Virus record (IMG/VR): IMGVR_UViG_3300042261_001168 | Span: 1-22,218 of that record | Strand: one strand, 5' to 3' | Source of the DNA: a virus | DNA length: 22,218 nucleotides | Shown: piece by piece, positions 15,193-21,845 of the stretch | Numbering within the stretch: the stretch's first letter is position 1 | Layout: each line of letters begins with the position of its first letter | The notes under the pieces: model-generated | What the model was told of the DNA's origin: nothing | What the model saw: only the letters and a program-made list of their open reading frames with translations | Databases searched by the model: none | Position numbers and translations under genes: made by a program

Positions 15193-15689
15193 CAGCCCAT
15201 CCCCGCCAAGGTGTCGGCCGTCACCAGCCGTTCAGCGGCCTGATAACGGATCGCTGACGGGGTGCTGACGGCCGGTAAACCGAGCGTCAAGGCCCCGTCG
15301 CGCAGGGCCGCCAGCGTCTTGCGCGCGGTCGCGGCCCGACGTATCCAGCCGGCGAAGGGGCCGCTCGGGTCCCCATGGCGAGCGCCCAGCATGTCCTCCA
15401 GGGCCAGCCCGACCGCGGCCGAGCGCACGATCGCCGGTACCGGGTCCAGTCCGTTGGGCCAGCGCGCGGCCAGATGGCCATCGGTGATCGCGTTAGCCTC
15501 GGCACAGGCCCGCGCCAGGCGCTCCACGGCCAGGGTGGTGGCTGGGTCGGCGGCGGCCGGGTCGGCCACGGCGGTGCGCAGTTGCGCCCCGGAGACCGGC
15601 TCCCAGTCGGTGGGGCCGGCCAGACCCGCCAGCAGATTCAGGTCGTTTTCGGACGCCACCAGGTCGGCCGGGGTGCACCAGGGGGTCAT
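15192..15689 (-). CDS. Mu gp36-like head-tail protein (DUF1320)
   Basis: A 165-residue protein beginning MTPWCTPADLVASENDLNLL. DUF1320/gp36 proteins of Mu-like phages typically start with a short (Y/W)CTPADL motif and have a central run of helices in which a residue such as Asp/Glu precedes 'ANAITDGHLAARWPNGLDPV'; here this reads ARACAEANAITDGHLAARWP, then VPAIVRSAAVGLALEDMLGA. The family sits between capsid and gp37 and is thought to help form the head-tail connector. This copy is distanced from the capsid gene by four inserted genes. Its start overlaps the previous stop (ATGA) and its stop overlaps the next start (TGATG). Confidence 0.75.
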   Translation of the reverse strand: MTPWCTPADLVASENDLNLLAGLAGPTDWEPVSGAQLRTAVADPAAADPATTLAVERLARACAEANAITDGHLAARWPNGLDPVPAIVRSAAVGLALEDMLGARHGDPSGPFAGWIRRAATARKTLAALRDGALTLGLPAVSTPSAIRYQAAERLVTADTLAGMG

Positions 15690-15967
15690 ACGTCCTCCGG
15701 ATGAGGGGTGAGGGGAGAGGAGTGAGGAGTGAGCGCCGGCCGCGCGTACGGCGTGCCGGTCAGCAACCAGTGCAGGTCCACCGTCAGCGTCCCCGCCCGT
15801 ACCGCGGTGACGATCGCGCCATAGGGCACATGGCCATCGCGGCGGCAGTCGCGCGGGGTTAGCGGGTCAAGGCCCAGTCGGTCGGCCAGGACGGCATCCG
15901 AGTAGATACCGCACGCCAGGCGTAGCCGGTCGAGCACCGCATGGGGCCGGCGCGTCCGCCCGCTCAT
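15686..15967 (-). CDS. Small CI-repressor-type helix-turn-helix protein
   Basis: A 93-residue protein; the start at 15967 forms ATGA with the previous stop. Residues ~9-72 (HAVLDRLRLACGIYSDAVLA, then DRLGLDPLTPRDCRRDGHVP, YGAIVTAV and LHWLLTG) match the layout of the phage CI repressor DNA-binding domain family (PF07022). In that family a helix-turn-helix is followed by a G-x-VPY element and ends in a DWLLTG-like motif. It lacks the C-terminal peptidase/dimerisation domain of full CI repressors. The last ~14 residues (LTPHSSPLTPHPEDV) are translated low-complexity CTCAC repeat. A DNA-binding regulator inside a structural operon is unusual; alternatively the fold may have been reused in a structural or adaptor role. 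The gp36-like gene starts in its stop codon (ATGA). Confidence 0.6.
   Translation of the reverse strand: MSGRTRRPHAVLDRLRLACGIYSDAVLADRLGLDPLTPRDCRRDGHVPYGAIVTAVRAGTLTVDLHWLLTGTPYARPALTPHSSPLTPHPEDV
15705..15733. repeat. CTCAC/GTGAG low-complexity repeat inside a coding region
   Basis: A short tract of GTGAGG and GAGGAG words, the same kind as at 20692-20777. Here it forms the 3' end of the CI-like gene and encodes the repeated peptide LTPHSSPLTPH. Confidence 0.55.
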
Positions 15968-16287
15968 GGCGTACCTGCCAGGGTGCGCTGCGCCGCCAAG
16001 GGCGCGGCGCGCTGCACGATCCAGGACAGGGGCGCTTGCAGGTCCGGGGGCGCCAGGCTGGGCGCGGTACAGAGACACTGCCGGTACAGCTCGCCGTCGG
16101 CCCCTTCATAGGGTTGGCGACACGAGCAGGCTTGGCGCCATTCCTGGCCCTCTGGGGCCGGTTCTAGGGTGCGGGCGGAGTTGTCCGTATTGAGGGTACG
16201 CCACGCCAGCGCCTCGCCCGTCGGGGGCAGGGCCGCGGCCACGCCGGGGAGCGCCAGGGCGAGCAGGATCATGGGGGCTAATCTCAT
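15964..16287 (-). CDS. Small secreted protein with two CxC motifs
   Basis: A 107-residue protein of unknown function. The ATG at 16287 overlaps the previous stop as ATGA; a longer frame to 16329 would read through the palindromic repeat and is less likely. Residues 1-19 (MRLAPMILLALALPGVAAA) form a clear Sec-type signal peptide with no lipobox cysteine at the cleavage site, so a periplasmic or secreted product is expected. The mature part has exactly four cysteines, arranged as CSC (residues 54-56) and CLC (71-73), which suggests two disulfides or a small metal site. It sits between the fibre partner and the CI-like gene. An envelope-acting phage factor (for example superinfection exclusion or spanin-like) is possible, but nothing in the sequence proves it. 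Confidence 0.55.
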   Translation of the reverse strand: MRLAPMILLALALPGVAAALPPTGEALAWRTLNTDNSARTLEPAPEGQEWRQACSCRQPYEGADGELYRQCLCTAPSLAPPDLQAPLSWIVQRAAPLAAQRTLAGTP

Positions 16288-16922
16288 ACGGGGGACTCCA
16301 GTAGGGTACGCTCGGCGTACCCTACACACTCAGGGTCAGCGGGTGGATCGTCCGCCGGCGGCTCGGCCGGCGGCGGTTCAGGCGGTGTTTCAGGTGCCGG
16401 GGCCGGTACGGCCGCGGCCAGTTGGGCCATGACATGGGGCGTTGCGCCGGCCTGGAACAGGGCGTCCAGTTGCGCCTCGCTCCACCCCAAGGCCGCGCCC
16501 AGCACCGCGATGGCCGGCGACGTACGCGGAAACACCGTGCTCGTGGTCCAGGCCAGGCGTACCAGGTCGGGGGTCGCCGGGTCGGCCATCAGGGCTTCGA
16601 CGGCCGTGAGCTGGCCGGTCGCCAGCAAGGCCGCCCGCGCCTCGAAGGGGCCGAGGACGGCGGTCTCGCGCCATTGGCGGAGCCGTTCCGCGGCGCGCTC
16701 CTCGGGGGTGCCCAGGGCGTAGGCGACGGCCACCTCCCGTCCGGCGCGGGTCTCGACCACCGGCGCGGCATAGCCCAAGGGGGCCTGGGCCGGGTCAGCG
16801 GGGTCGTGGATCAGTTCCACCTGGCCCTCGTCCCGCAGGGCCTCCCAGTAGCCGCGCGGGGCGTCCGGATCGGCCGGTGGCGGCGGGGCCGGCGTCCCGG
16901 CGGGCAAACGATAGAGGTCCAT
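16284..16922 (-). CDS. Probable fibre partner/assembly protein (XkdW-like pattern)
   Basis: A 212-residue protein starting 3 bases after the fibre-like gene. It begins with a Pro-rich segment, then RGYWEALRDEGQVELIHDPADP, and has a helical middle, AAERLRQWRETAVLGPFEAR followed by LLATGQLTAVEALMADPATP and ALGWSEAQLDALFQAG. This pattern (a helix, then a 'tlveal..lp' type segment, then 'alGlteaqlDaLF') is common in small proteins next to tail fibre genes and is sometimes labelled XkdW-like or tail assembly chaperone. The role is inferred mainly from position. A low-complexity Pro/Glu/Asp tail (EPPPAEPPADDPPADPECV) follows. The final residues (about VGYAERTL) are encoded by the palindromic repeat at 16301-16325, which suggests that the original C-terminus was altered by insertion of that repeat. 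Confidence 0.5.
   Translation of the reverse strand: MDLYRLPAGTPAPPPPADPDAPRGYWEALRDEGQVELIHDPADPAQAPLGYAAPVVETRAGREVAVAYALGTPEERAAERLRQWRETAVLGPFEARAALLATGQLTAVEALMADPATPDLVRLAWTTSTVFPRTSPAIAVLGAALGWSEAQLDALFQAGATPHVMAQLAAAVPAPAPETPPEPPPAEPPADDPPADPECVGYAERTLLESPV
16301..16325. repeat. REP-like palindrome, copy 2, inside a coding region
   Basis: It has the same perfect arms as the copy at 21803-21827 (GTAGGGTACGC and GCGTACCCTAC), here around a TCG loop. It lies within the last codons of the 212-residue gene and just upstream of the next start codon at 16287, so the hairpin could also hide or expose that start in the mRNA. Confidence 0.8.
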
Positions 16923-16925
16923 AGA

Positions 16926-19700
16926 TCAATCCACCTGCGGATATACATAGACGCTACAGGACAGCCCCCGGCCCGGATCGCCCACCGCCCCGGTATCGAC
17001 CCAGGGGTCGGACACCACCTGCCAGCGGTGGTTGTCATATAAATTGATCCAATAATCGCCGACGGTGCCGCTGTAGGGCAGTTCGGATGCAATCGCGACG
17101 GAGCCGGCGAAGTTGACACCGAGATCCGTCCAGGTGCTGCCCGTCCACTGATACGTGCGCTTGGTATCGAGGACGGCCACCTTGCCACCGACCGCGGGCG
17201 GATTACTGGTGGGCAGCGCGGCGTAGGTCGAGACCGCGCCGGACCAATAGATATCAATGAGGGACCACACCTGGGTGCGGACCCACTTGTGCATATTGGC
17301 GGTCACGACCAGGCACAGGCCAATCGGCGTCAGGGTCGAGGCGGGTAGCTCGCCGACCGTCGGGATCATCTGACACTGATGATCGCCGGGAGCGCTCAGG
17401 ATCTTCATCGTGTAGGGGCCACGGAGCGCGATCGCAACGGGGTCGGCGAGCGTCTCGGGGGTGCCCGGCAGGGTGGAGGTGCCACCCGCCACGATCCGCG
17501 GATTCTGCCCGCTGGGATAGACCGAGGCGGCCGGAGAACCGGCCCACAGGTCGAGCACGATATCCCCGCCCACCGGCGCCGATTGGACATCACAGACCAT
17601 GCCGGCGAGCAGCCCGGCGATCGGGCTGCGCAGCGTCATGGAGCTGGTGAAGGGCACCGCGCGATCGTCGATGCCCCACACGAATTCACTCACCCAGTAG
17701 ACGTGGCTGTTCAGTAGCTCACGATCATGGGTGGTCTGCACGCGATCGGCCGCCGTCGCCGCCACGGCCTCAGCGAGGGCCGCGGCATCCAGCCCGCGTT
17801 GGTCGAGGTCCGCGGCCACGCCGGTGGTGGTCACGACATCCAACCCGGTCTGCACCCGGTCGGCGGCGGTGGCCGCGACGTCCAGGCCGGTCTGCACCCG
17901 ATCCGCCGCGGTCGCGGTCGTGTCCACACCGGTCTGCACCCGATCCGCGGCGGTGGCGGCGACATCCTGGCCGGTCTGGGTGCGGTCCAACCCGGTCTGC
18001 ACCCGATCCGCCGCCGTCGCGATCGCGTCCGCGCCGGTCTGCACCCGATCCGCCGCCGTGGCGGCGACATCCTGGCCGGTCTGGGTCCGGTCCAACCCGG
18101 TCTGCACCCGATCCGCCGCCGTGGCGGCGACATCCTGGCCGGTCTGAGTGCGATCCGCACGGGTCTGGACCCGATCGGCCGCGGTCGCCGCGGCGTCCAG
18201 TACCGTCTGTGCCCGGTCCGCGGCCGTGGCCTGGGCATACTGCCCGCTCTGCACCCGGTCGGCGGTGGTGGTCTGGGCATCCGCTCCGGTCTGCACCCGA
18301 TCGGCCGCGGTAGCGATCGCGTCCAGGCCGGTCTGCGTGCGATCCGCCCCGGTCTGCACCCGATCCGCCGCCGTGGCCTGGGCATCCAGGCCGGTCTGGG
18401 TGCGATCCGCCCCGGTCTGGACCCGATCGGCCGCCGTTGCCGCGACCGCCGCGGCCAGGGCCTCCGCATCCAACCCGCGCTGGTCGAGGTCGGCCGCCAC
18501 CGCATTGGCCGTGACCACATCCGCCCCGGTCTGTAGGCGATCCGCCGCGGTCGCCGCGGCATCCTGTCCGGTCAGCACCCGATCCGCCTCGGTCTGCACC
18601 CGGTCGGCCGCGGTGGCCTGGGCGTCCAGGCCCGTCTGGGAGCGCTCCAACCCGGTCTGCACCCGATCGGCGGCGGTCGCCGTGGCATCCAACCCGGTCT
18701 GGGTCCGATCCGCCCCGGTCTGTGCCCGGTCGGCCGCGGTGGCTTGGACATCCAACCCGGTCTGGGCGCGGTCCGCCCCGGTCTGCACCCGGTCAGCCGC
18801 CGTCGCCGCGACCGCCGCGGCCAGGGCCTCCGCATCCAACCCGCGCTGGTCGAGGTCGGCCGCTACGGCATTGGCCGAGACCACATCCGCCCCGGTCTGC
18901 TCCCGATCGGCCGCCGTGGCCTGGGCATCCTGCCCGGTCTGTACCCGATCCGCCCCGGTCTGTACCCGGTCGGCCGCCGTGGCCTGGGCGTCCAGGCCCG
19001 TCTGGGTCTGATCCAAGCCGGTCTGCACCCGATCGGCGGCGGTCGCCGTGGCATCCAAGCCGGTCTGGGTCCGATCCGCTTCGGTCTGTACCCGGTCGGT
19101 CGCGGTGGCCTGAGCATCCAACCCGGTCTGGGCGCGATCCGCCCCGGTCTGCACCCGATCCGCCGCGGTGGCCTGGGCGTCCAGGCCGGTCTGGGTGCGA
19201 TCCAACCCGGTCTGCACCCGGTCGGCCGCGGTGGCTTGGGCATCCAACCCAGTCTGGGTGCGGTCGGCCTGGATCGCCGCGATCAGTTCCTCGACCAGGG
19301 TCGCCCCAAGGATCTCCTGGGCCGCCACCAGGTCGCGCAATTCTTGCACGCCCGGTGCGTCGGCCACCTGCACCCGGTAGGTCTCGGACCCGCCGGGCCA
19401 TTGCAGCACGATCTTGTACCAGGTCGCCCCGCCCCCCGGGAGCGCCAGGGCGTCCTGCGGGGCCAGGGTCAGCGTCAGCCCCGCGCTCGGCACCTCCAGG
19501 GTGCTGTATTCGGTGGCGAGCTGGGTACTGTTGAAGGCGATCGCCGGGTTTCCCGCCGTATCCACCAGCCGCACGCTGGCGCGCACCCCCCCCAGCCGGC
19601 CGGCGCCGGTACTGGGGGCCGGCAAGTGCACCTGGGCCGGCCAGGCGGGCGCCGCCCCGAGCAGGGCGGCGAGCAGCAGGCAGGAGCGGCGGGCACGCAT
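16926..19700 (-). CDS. Secreted fibre-like protein with long heptad-repeat shaft
   Basis: A 924-residue protein. The chosen ATG lies 4 bases after the capsid stop and opens with a convincing signal peptide (MRARRSCLLLAALLGAAPAW, cleavage near residue 22). A longer frame to 19787 exists but only by overlapping the capsid gene. Residues ~25-120 look like a small beta domain (RLVDTAGNPAIAF, WYKIVLQWPGGSETYRVQV), as seen at the start of many tail fibres. Residues ~146-656 are 7-residue repeats of the ADRVQTG / ADRTQTG / LDAQATA kind, which should form a long alpha-helical trimeric coil. Residues ~660-924 form a globular tip, with TYAALPTSNPPAVGGKVAVL and YQWTGSTWTDLG, a pattern common in fibre tips. 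Its place in the head cluster and its signal peptide are both odd for a tail fibre; a head fibre or an envelope-displayed protein is possible. Confidence 0.7.
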   Translation of the reverse strand: MRARRSCLLLAALLGAAPAWPAQVHLPAPSTGAGRLGGVRASVRLVDTAGNPAIAFNSTQLATEYSTLEVPSAGLTLTLAPQDALALPGGGATWYKIVLQWPGGSETYRVQVADAPGVQELRDLVAAQEILGATLVEELIAAIQADRTQTGLDAQATAADRVQTGLDRTQTGLDAQATAADRVQTGADRAQTGLDAQATATDRVQTEADRTQTGLDATATAADRVQTGLDQTQTGLDAQATAADRVQTGADRVQTGQDAQATAADREQTGADVVSANAVAADLDQRGLDAEALAAAVAATAADRVQTGADRAQTGLDVQATAADRAQTGADRTQTGLDATATAADRVQTGLERSQTGLDAQATAADRVQTEADRVLTGQDAAATAADRLQTGADVVTANAVAADLDQRGLDAEALAAAVAATAADRVQTGADRTQTGLDAQATAADRVQTGADRTQTGLDAIATAADRVQTGADAQTTTADRVQSGQYAQATAADRAQTVLDAAATAADRVQTRADRTQTGQDVAATAADRVQTGLDRTQTGQDVAATAADRVQTGADAIATAADRVQTGLDRTQTGQDVAATAADRVQTGVDTTATAADRVQTGLDVAATAADRVQTGLDVVTTTGVAADLDQRGLDAAALAEAVAATAADRVQTTHDRELLNSHVYWVSEFVWGIDDRAVPFTSSMTLRSPIAGLLAGMVCDVQSAPVGGDIVLDLWAGSPAASVYPSGQNPRIVAGGTSTLPGTPETLADPVAIALRGPYTMKILSAPGDHQCQMIPTVGELPASTLTPIGLCLVVTANMHKWVRTQVWSLIDIYWSGAVSTYAALPTSNPPAVGGKVAVLDTKRTYQWTGSTWTDLGVNFAGSVAIASELPYSGTVGDYWINLYDNHRWQVVSDPWVDTGAVGDPGRGLSCSVYVYPQVD
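17733..19265 (-). repeat. 21-base-phase coding repeat (ADRVQTG heptads)
   Basis: This is the part of the fibre-like gene that encodes residues ~146-656. The DNA repeats words such as CCGGTCTG and GATCCGCC many times with third-position variation, in a 21-base (heptad) phase often grouped as two or three heptads. A longer element (VVTANAVAADLDQRGLDAEA and the following residues) occurs three times: near residues 271 and 393, then in a changed form near 620. The first two copies are nearly identical in DNA and exactly 366 bases apart, which points to a recent segmental duplication. Confidence 0.9.
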
Positions 19701-19704
19701 GGCG

Positions 19705-20670
19705 TCAGGCGATGATGTTGTTGAGGGTGTACTTGGCCACGGCGTACTGCACGAACAGGCAATAGTCGTTGCGCACCCGCACTGCATCCGCGCGGCGTGG
19801 TTCGTCGCGGTAGGTCTCGACCGTCAGCATGTCCGCGGCGCCGCCGGTCCACAGGATGGTGCGGCCCCAGCAGGGTTCCAGCGCATTGGTCGAGCCATTG
19901 CTCAGGCGCAGCAGATGGACATAGGCCGGGTTCCAGATGTCCGCCAGCACGGCGGCCTTGTTCTTCTGGGTGGTGTCCTTCATGCCCCCCGCCACCAGGA
20001 TCTGATCGACCCCCAGATAGGCCGCCATGGCCGCGCGCTGCGCCTCGAAACCACCCATCTGGATGGGGGCGGTGTACTGAAGCGCGGTCTTCACCTCGGT
20101 GGTGTTCACCAGCGCCCAGAAGGCGGTCAGGCTCATGGCCAGGGCATTGGGCAGCAGCCCGGAGGCGGTGCGGAAGGCGGCCTTGGCGGTGTCGATATCG
20201 GCCTTGGGGGTCGCGGTCGCGGCGGTATTCCAGGGCACGGCCGCGGCGTTGTCGACCGACGCGATGGCCAGGTCCGCGACCCGGCGCTCATGGGCCATCA
20301 GGATCTGATCGGTCACGGTGTCGGTGGTGGCCTGTTCGACCTCGATCACGGTGCTATAGAGGGCGCGCAGCCGGTCATCGATATAACCGACCAGACCGCG
20401 GTCTTCGGTATCGAAGCTGGACATCTCGAAGCGCCAGTCGATCTCGTTGTAATGCCCGCCGGCGCCGCGCGCATCGTCGACCGCCTTCAGGCCCACGTCC
20501 TTCGGGATGCGCGGGAACTTGGCGGAACTGATGGCCGAACGGAACAGCGGCAGCACTTGCAGCCCGATATGGCCGGCCGCGGCCGAACCGAGCAGGCGCT
20601 CATAGGCCACCACCCCGAGATCATGACGGAGTTCGGCCACACTGGCGGTCGTGGAGGGAGAGACGGGCAT
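19705..20670 (-). CDS. Major capsid protein
   Basis: A 321-residue protein with the features of phage major capsid proteins (HK97 fold expected). It has an N-terminal arm, a central stretch FDTEDRGLVGYIDDRLRALY followed by a long helix (VIEVEQATTDTVTDQILMAH), a middle domain with VPWNTAATATPKADIDTAKAAF, and a C-terminal end ETYRDEPRRADAVRVRNDYC followed by AVAKYTLNNII. The last block is typical of capsid proteins in Mu-like and related prophages: a final strand with Arg-rich contacts, then a closing helix. An AGGAG ribosome binding site lies five bases before the ATG, one of the clearest in the window, as expected for the most abundant phage protein. The next gene starts 4 bases after its stop. 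Confidence 0.8.
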   Translation of the reverse strand: MPVSPSTTASVAELRHDLGVVAYERLLGSAAAGHIGLQVLPLFRSAISSAKFPRIPKDVGLKAVDDARGAGGHYNEIDWRFEMSSFDTEDRGLVGYIDDRLRALYSTVIEVEQATTDTVTDQILMAHERRVADLAIASVDNAAAVPWNTAATATPKADIDTAKAAFRTASGLLPNALAMSLTAFWALVNTTEVKTALQYTAPIQMGGFEAQRAAMAAYLGVDQILVAGGMKDTTQKNKAAVLADIWNPAYVHLLRLSNGSTNALEPCWGRTILWTGGAADMLTVETYRDEPRRADAVRVRNDYCLFVQYAVAKYTLNNIIA

Positions 20671-20691
20671 GGGGGCTCCTGGGATGAGATG

Positions 20692-20777
20692 TGAGTGGCG
20701 AGAAGTGAGGAGTGAGAGGGAGATGGGTGAGGGGTGAGAGGGTGCCTTCTCTCACATCTCACTTCTCTCCCCTCACT
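20692..20777. repeat. CTCAC/GTGAG-rich low-complexity repeat between decoration and capsid genes
   Basis: The 108-base gap between the decoration stop and the capsid start is built almost wholly of GTGAG/CTCAC-type words. It includes an imperfect inverted pair, with GAGATGTGAG near 20694 matched by CTCACATCTC near 20753, and a tighter hairpin GTGAGAG-GGTGCCTT-CTCTCAC. The same kind of sequence recurs near 15705-15733, where it is translated as the end of the CI-like gene. It might be a hairpin insulator or attenuator before the capsid gene, or simply a dispersed low-complexity repeat. Confidence 0.55.
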
Positions 20778-20778
20778 G

Positions 20779-21777
20779 CTAGCTCGTAAGCAGCTTGGGC
20801 GTGTATTCCAGCCAGGCGTTGTGCAGCAGGAAATCATCCGTGCCCAGGGTGCCGGCGGTGGGGCCGAACAGCAGCGTGACGCTGCCCGGCGGGGCATGCA
20901 CATCCACGGCGGCCAGGGTGCGGGTCAGCTCGGTGACGGTCTTGGCGATCGCGGTGGCCGTGACGGCGGTGGAGACCCCGCCGAAGTTGGTGTCGGCATC
21001 GTGCAGGGCGTTGGGAATCTGCTCATAGGCGGCGATGGTCAAGGAGGTGGCATCGCCCGCGGTCGCGCCGGTCTTGGAGACCAGGGCATGGAACACCACG
21101 TCCTTGGTCTCGTCCATATCCTTGGGCCAGGCGACGGCCACGCCCACCGGGGTCGGGGTGGCATGGTTATTCCAGCGCACACAGATGGCCTTGCTGTTGG
21201 TCAGTTCGAGGCCGGGGGTCGCGGAGGCGCCGTCGGCAAACACCGCCAACGGGGCGCCGGTGCTGCCCAGGACCAGACTGCCCATGGGGATGCGGTGGAT
21301 GTGCTGGGTCGAGAGCAGCCCCTGATAGATCTCGGCCAGGGCGGCCTCGACGGTCCCGGTCGCGGTGAAGCTGCCCGTGTCGGCGATCGACACGGTAGCG
21401 GCGGTGGTGCTGAGCACGCCGAATTCGACCACCTCCACCAGGGCGCCACTGCTGGCCGCGGCCTCGACTGCGACCCCGATGGCTGAACCGACCGCGGTCC
21501 CGGACACCTTGCCGTCCGCCGCGCCATAGAGCAGCGCGCCGACGGCGTAACTGGCCGCGGCCTCGATCTCGACCGAGCCGGGCACGGTGCGCAGACGCAC
21601 GCTCACCAGCGCGCCACTGGCGACCGCGCGGGTGGTCACGCCCAGGTGCTGTTCCCCGGCCCCGGCATAGACCACCTGGGGGGGCGTGGTGGTGGTGGCG
21701 TTCTGGAGTTTGACCCGCCGCCCGGCGGCCAGGTCGGTGCCCGCCGTAAAGGCTTTGTAGCCTGCATTCTCGCTCAT
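20779..21777 (-). CDS. Head decoration protein (DUF2190-like N-terminus)
   Basis: A 332-residue protein between the protease/scaffold and capsid genes, the usual place for a head decoration/stabilisation protein. The first ~115 residues (YKAFTAGTDLAAGRRVKL, then HLGVTTRAVASGALVSVRL and AAASYAVGALLYGAADGKVS) are rich in short beta strands and Gly turns, and resemble the DUF2190 type of small capsid cement proteins, which fasten to the outside of the shell. The remaining ~200 residues (from about GTVEAALAEIYQGLLSTQHIHRIP) are extra compared with that family and look beta-rich; they may form a knob on the head surface. The start ATG at 21777 has no strong ribosome binding site. I am confident that it is a head protein, less so of the exact family. 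Confidence 0.6.
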   Translation of the reverse strand: MSENAGYKAFTAGTDLAAGRRVKLQNATTTTPPQVVYAGAGEQHLGVTTRAVASGALVSVRLRTVPGSVEIEAAASYAVGALLYGAADGKVSGTAVGSAIGVAVEAAASSGALVEVVEFGVLSTTAATVSIADTGSFTATGTVEAALAEIYQGLLSTQHIHRIPMGSLVLGSTGAPLAVFADGASATPGLELTNSKAICVRWNNHATPTPVGVAVAWPKDMDETKDVVFHALVSKTGATAGDATSLTIAAYEQIPNALHDADTNFGGVSTAVTATAIAKTVTELTRTLAAVDVHAPPGSVTLLFGPTAGTLGTDDFLLHNAWLEYTPKLLTS

Positions 21778-21802
21778 GGTGTCCGGTCTCTGGTGGTCAT
21801 GT

Positions 21803-21827
21803 GTAGGGTACGCAAGGCGTACCCTAC
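21803..21827. repeat. REP-like palindrome, copy 1
   Basis: A perfect hairpin with arms GTAGGGTACGC and GCGTACCCTAC around a 3-base loop (AAG). It lies in the 68-base gap between the protease/scaffold stop and the decoration gene start. A second copy with the same arms and loop TCG is at 16301-16325. Short palindromes of this type are usually dispersed chromosomal repeats of the host. It could also fold in the mRNA and reduce transcription into the decoration gene. No T-run follows it, so it is not a standard terminator. Confidence 0.8.
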
Positions 21828-21845
21828 CGGGCTGTAGATCAGGGC

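Noticed and set aside
17733-19265. Regular short repeats that at first sight resemble a CRISPR array or satellite.
   Set aside because: There are no unique spacers of constant length; the repeats are in a 21-base codon phase with third-position variation and encode one continuous protein.
17727-19715. Long open frames on the plus strand opposite the repeat region, with repeated VCTRSAAVA and GLHPIRR peptides.
   Set aside because: They mirror the minus-strand coding repeats, lack ribosome binding sites and run against all other genes; they are shadows caused by high G+C.
19701-19787. Longer start for the fibre-like protein at 19787.
   Set aside because: It would overlap the capsid gene by 83 bases with a Cys/Ser/Thr-rich peptide; the ATG at 19700 gives a clean signal peptide directly behind the capsid stop.
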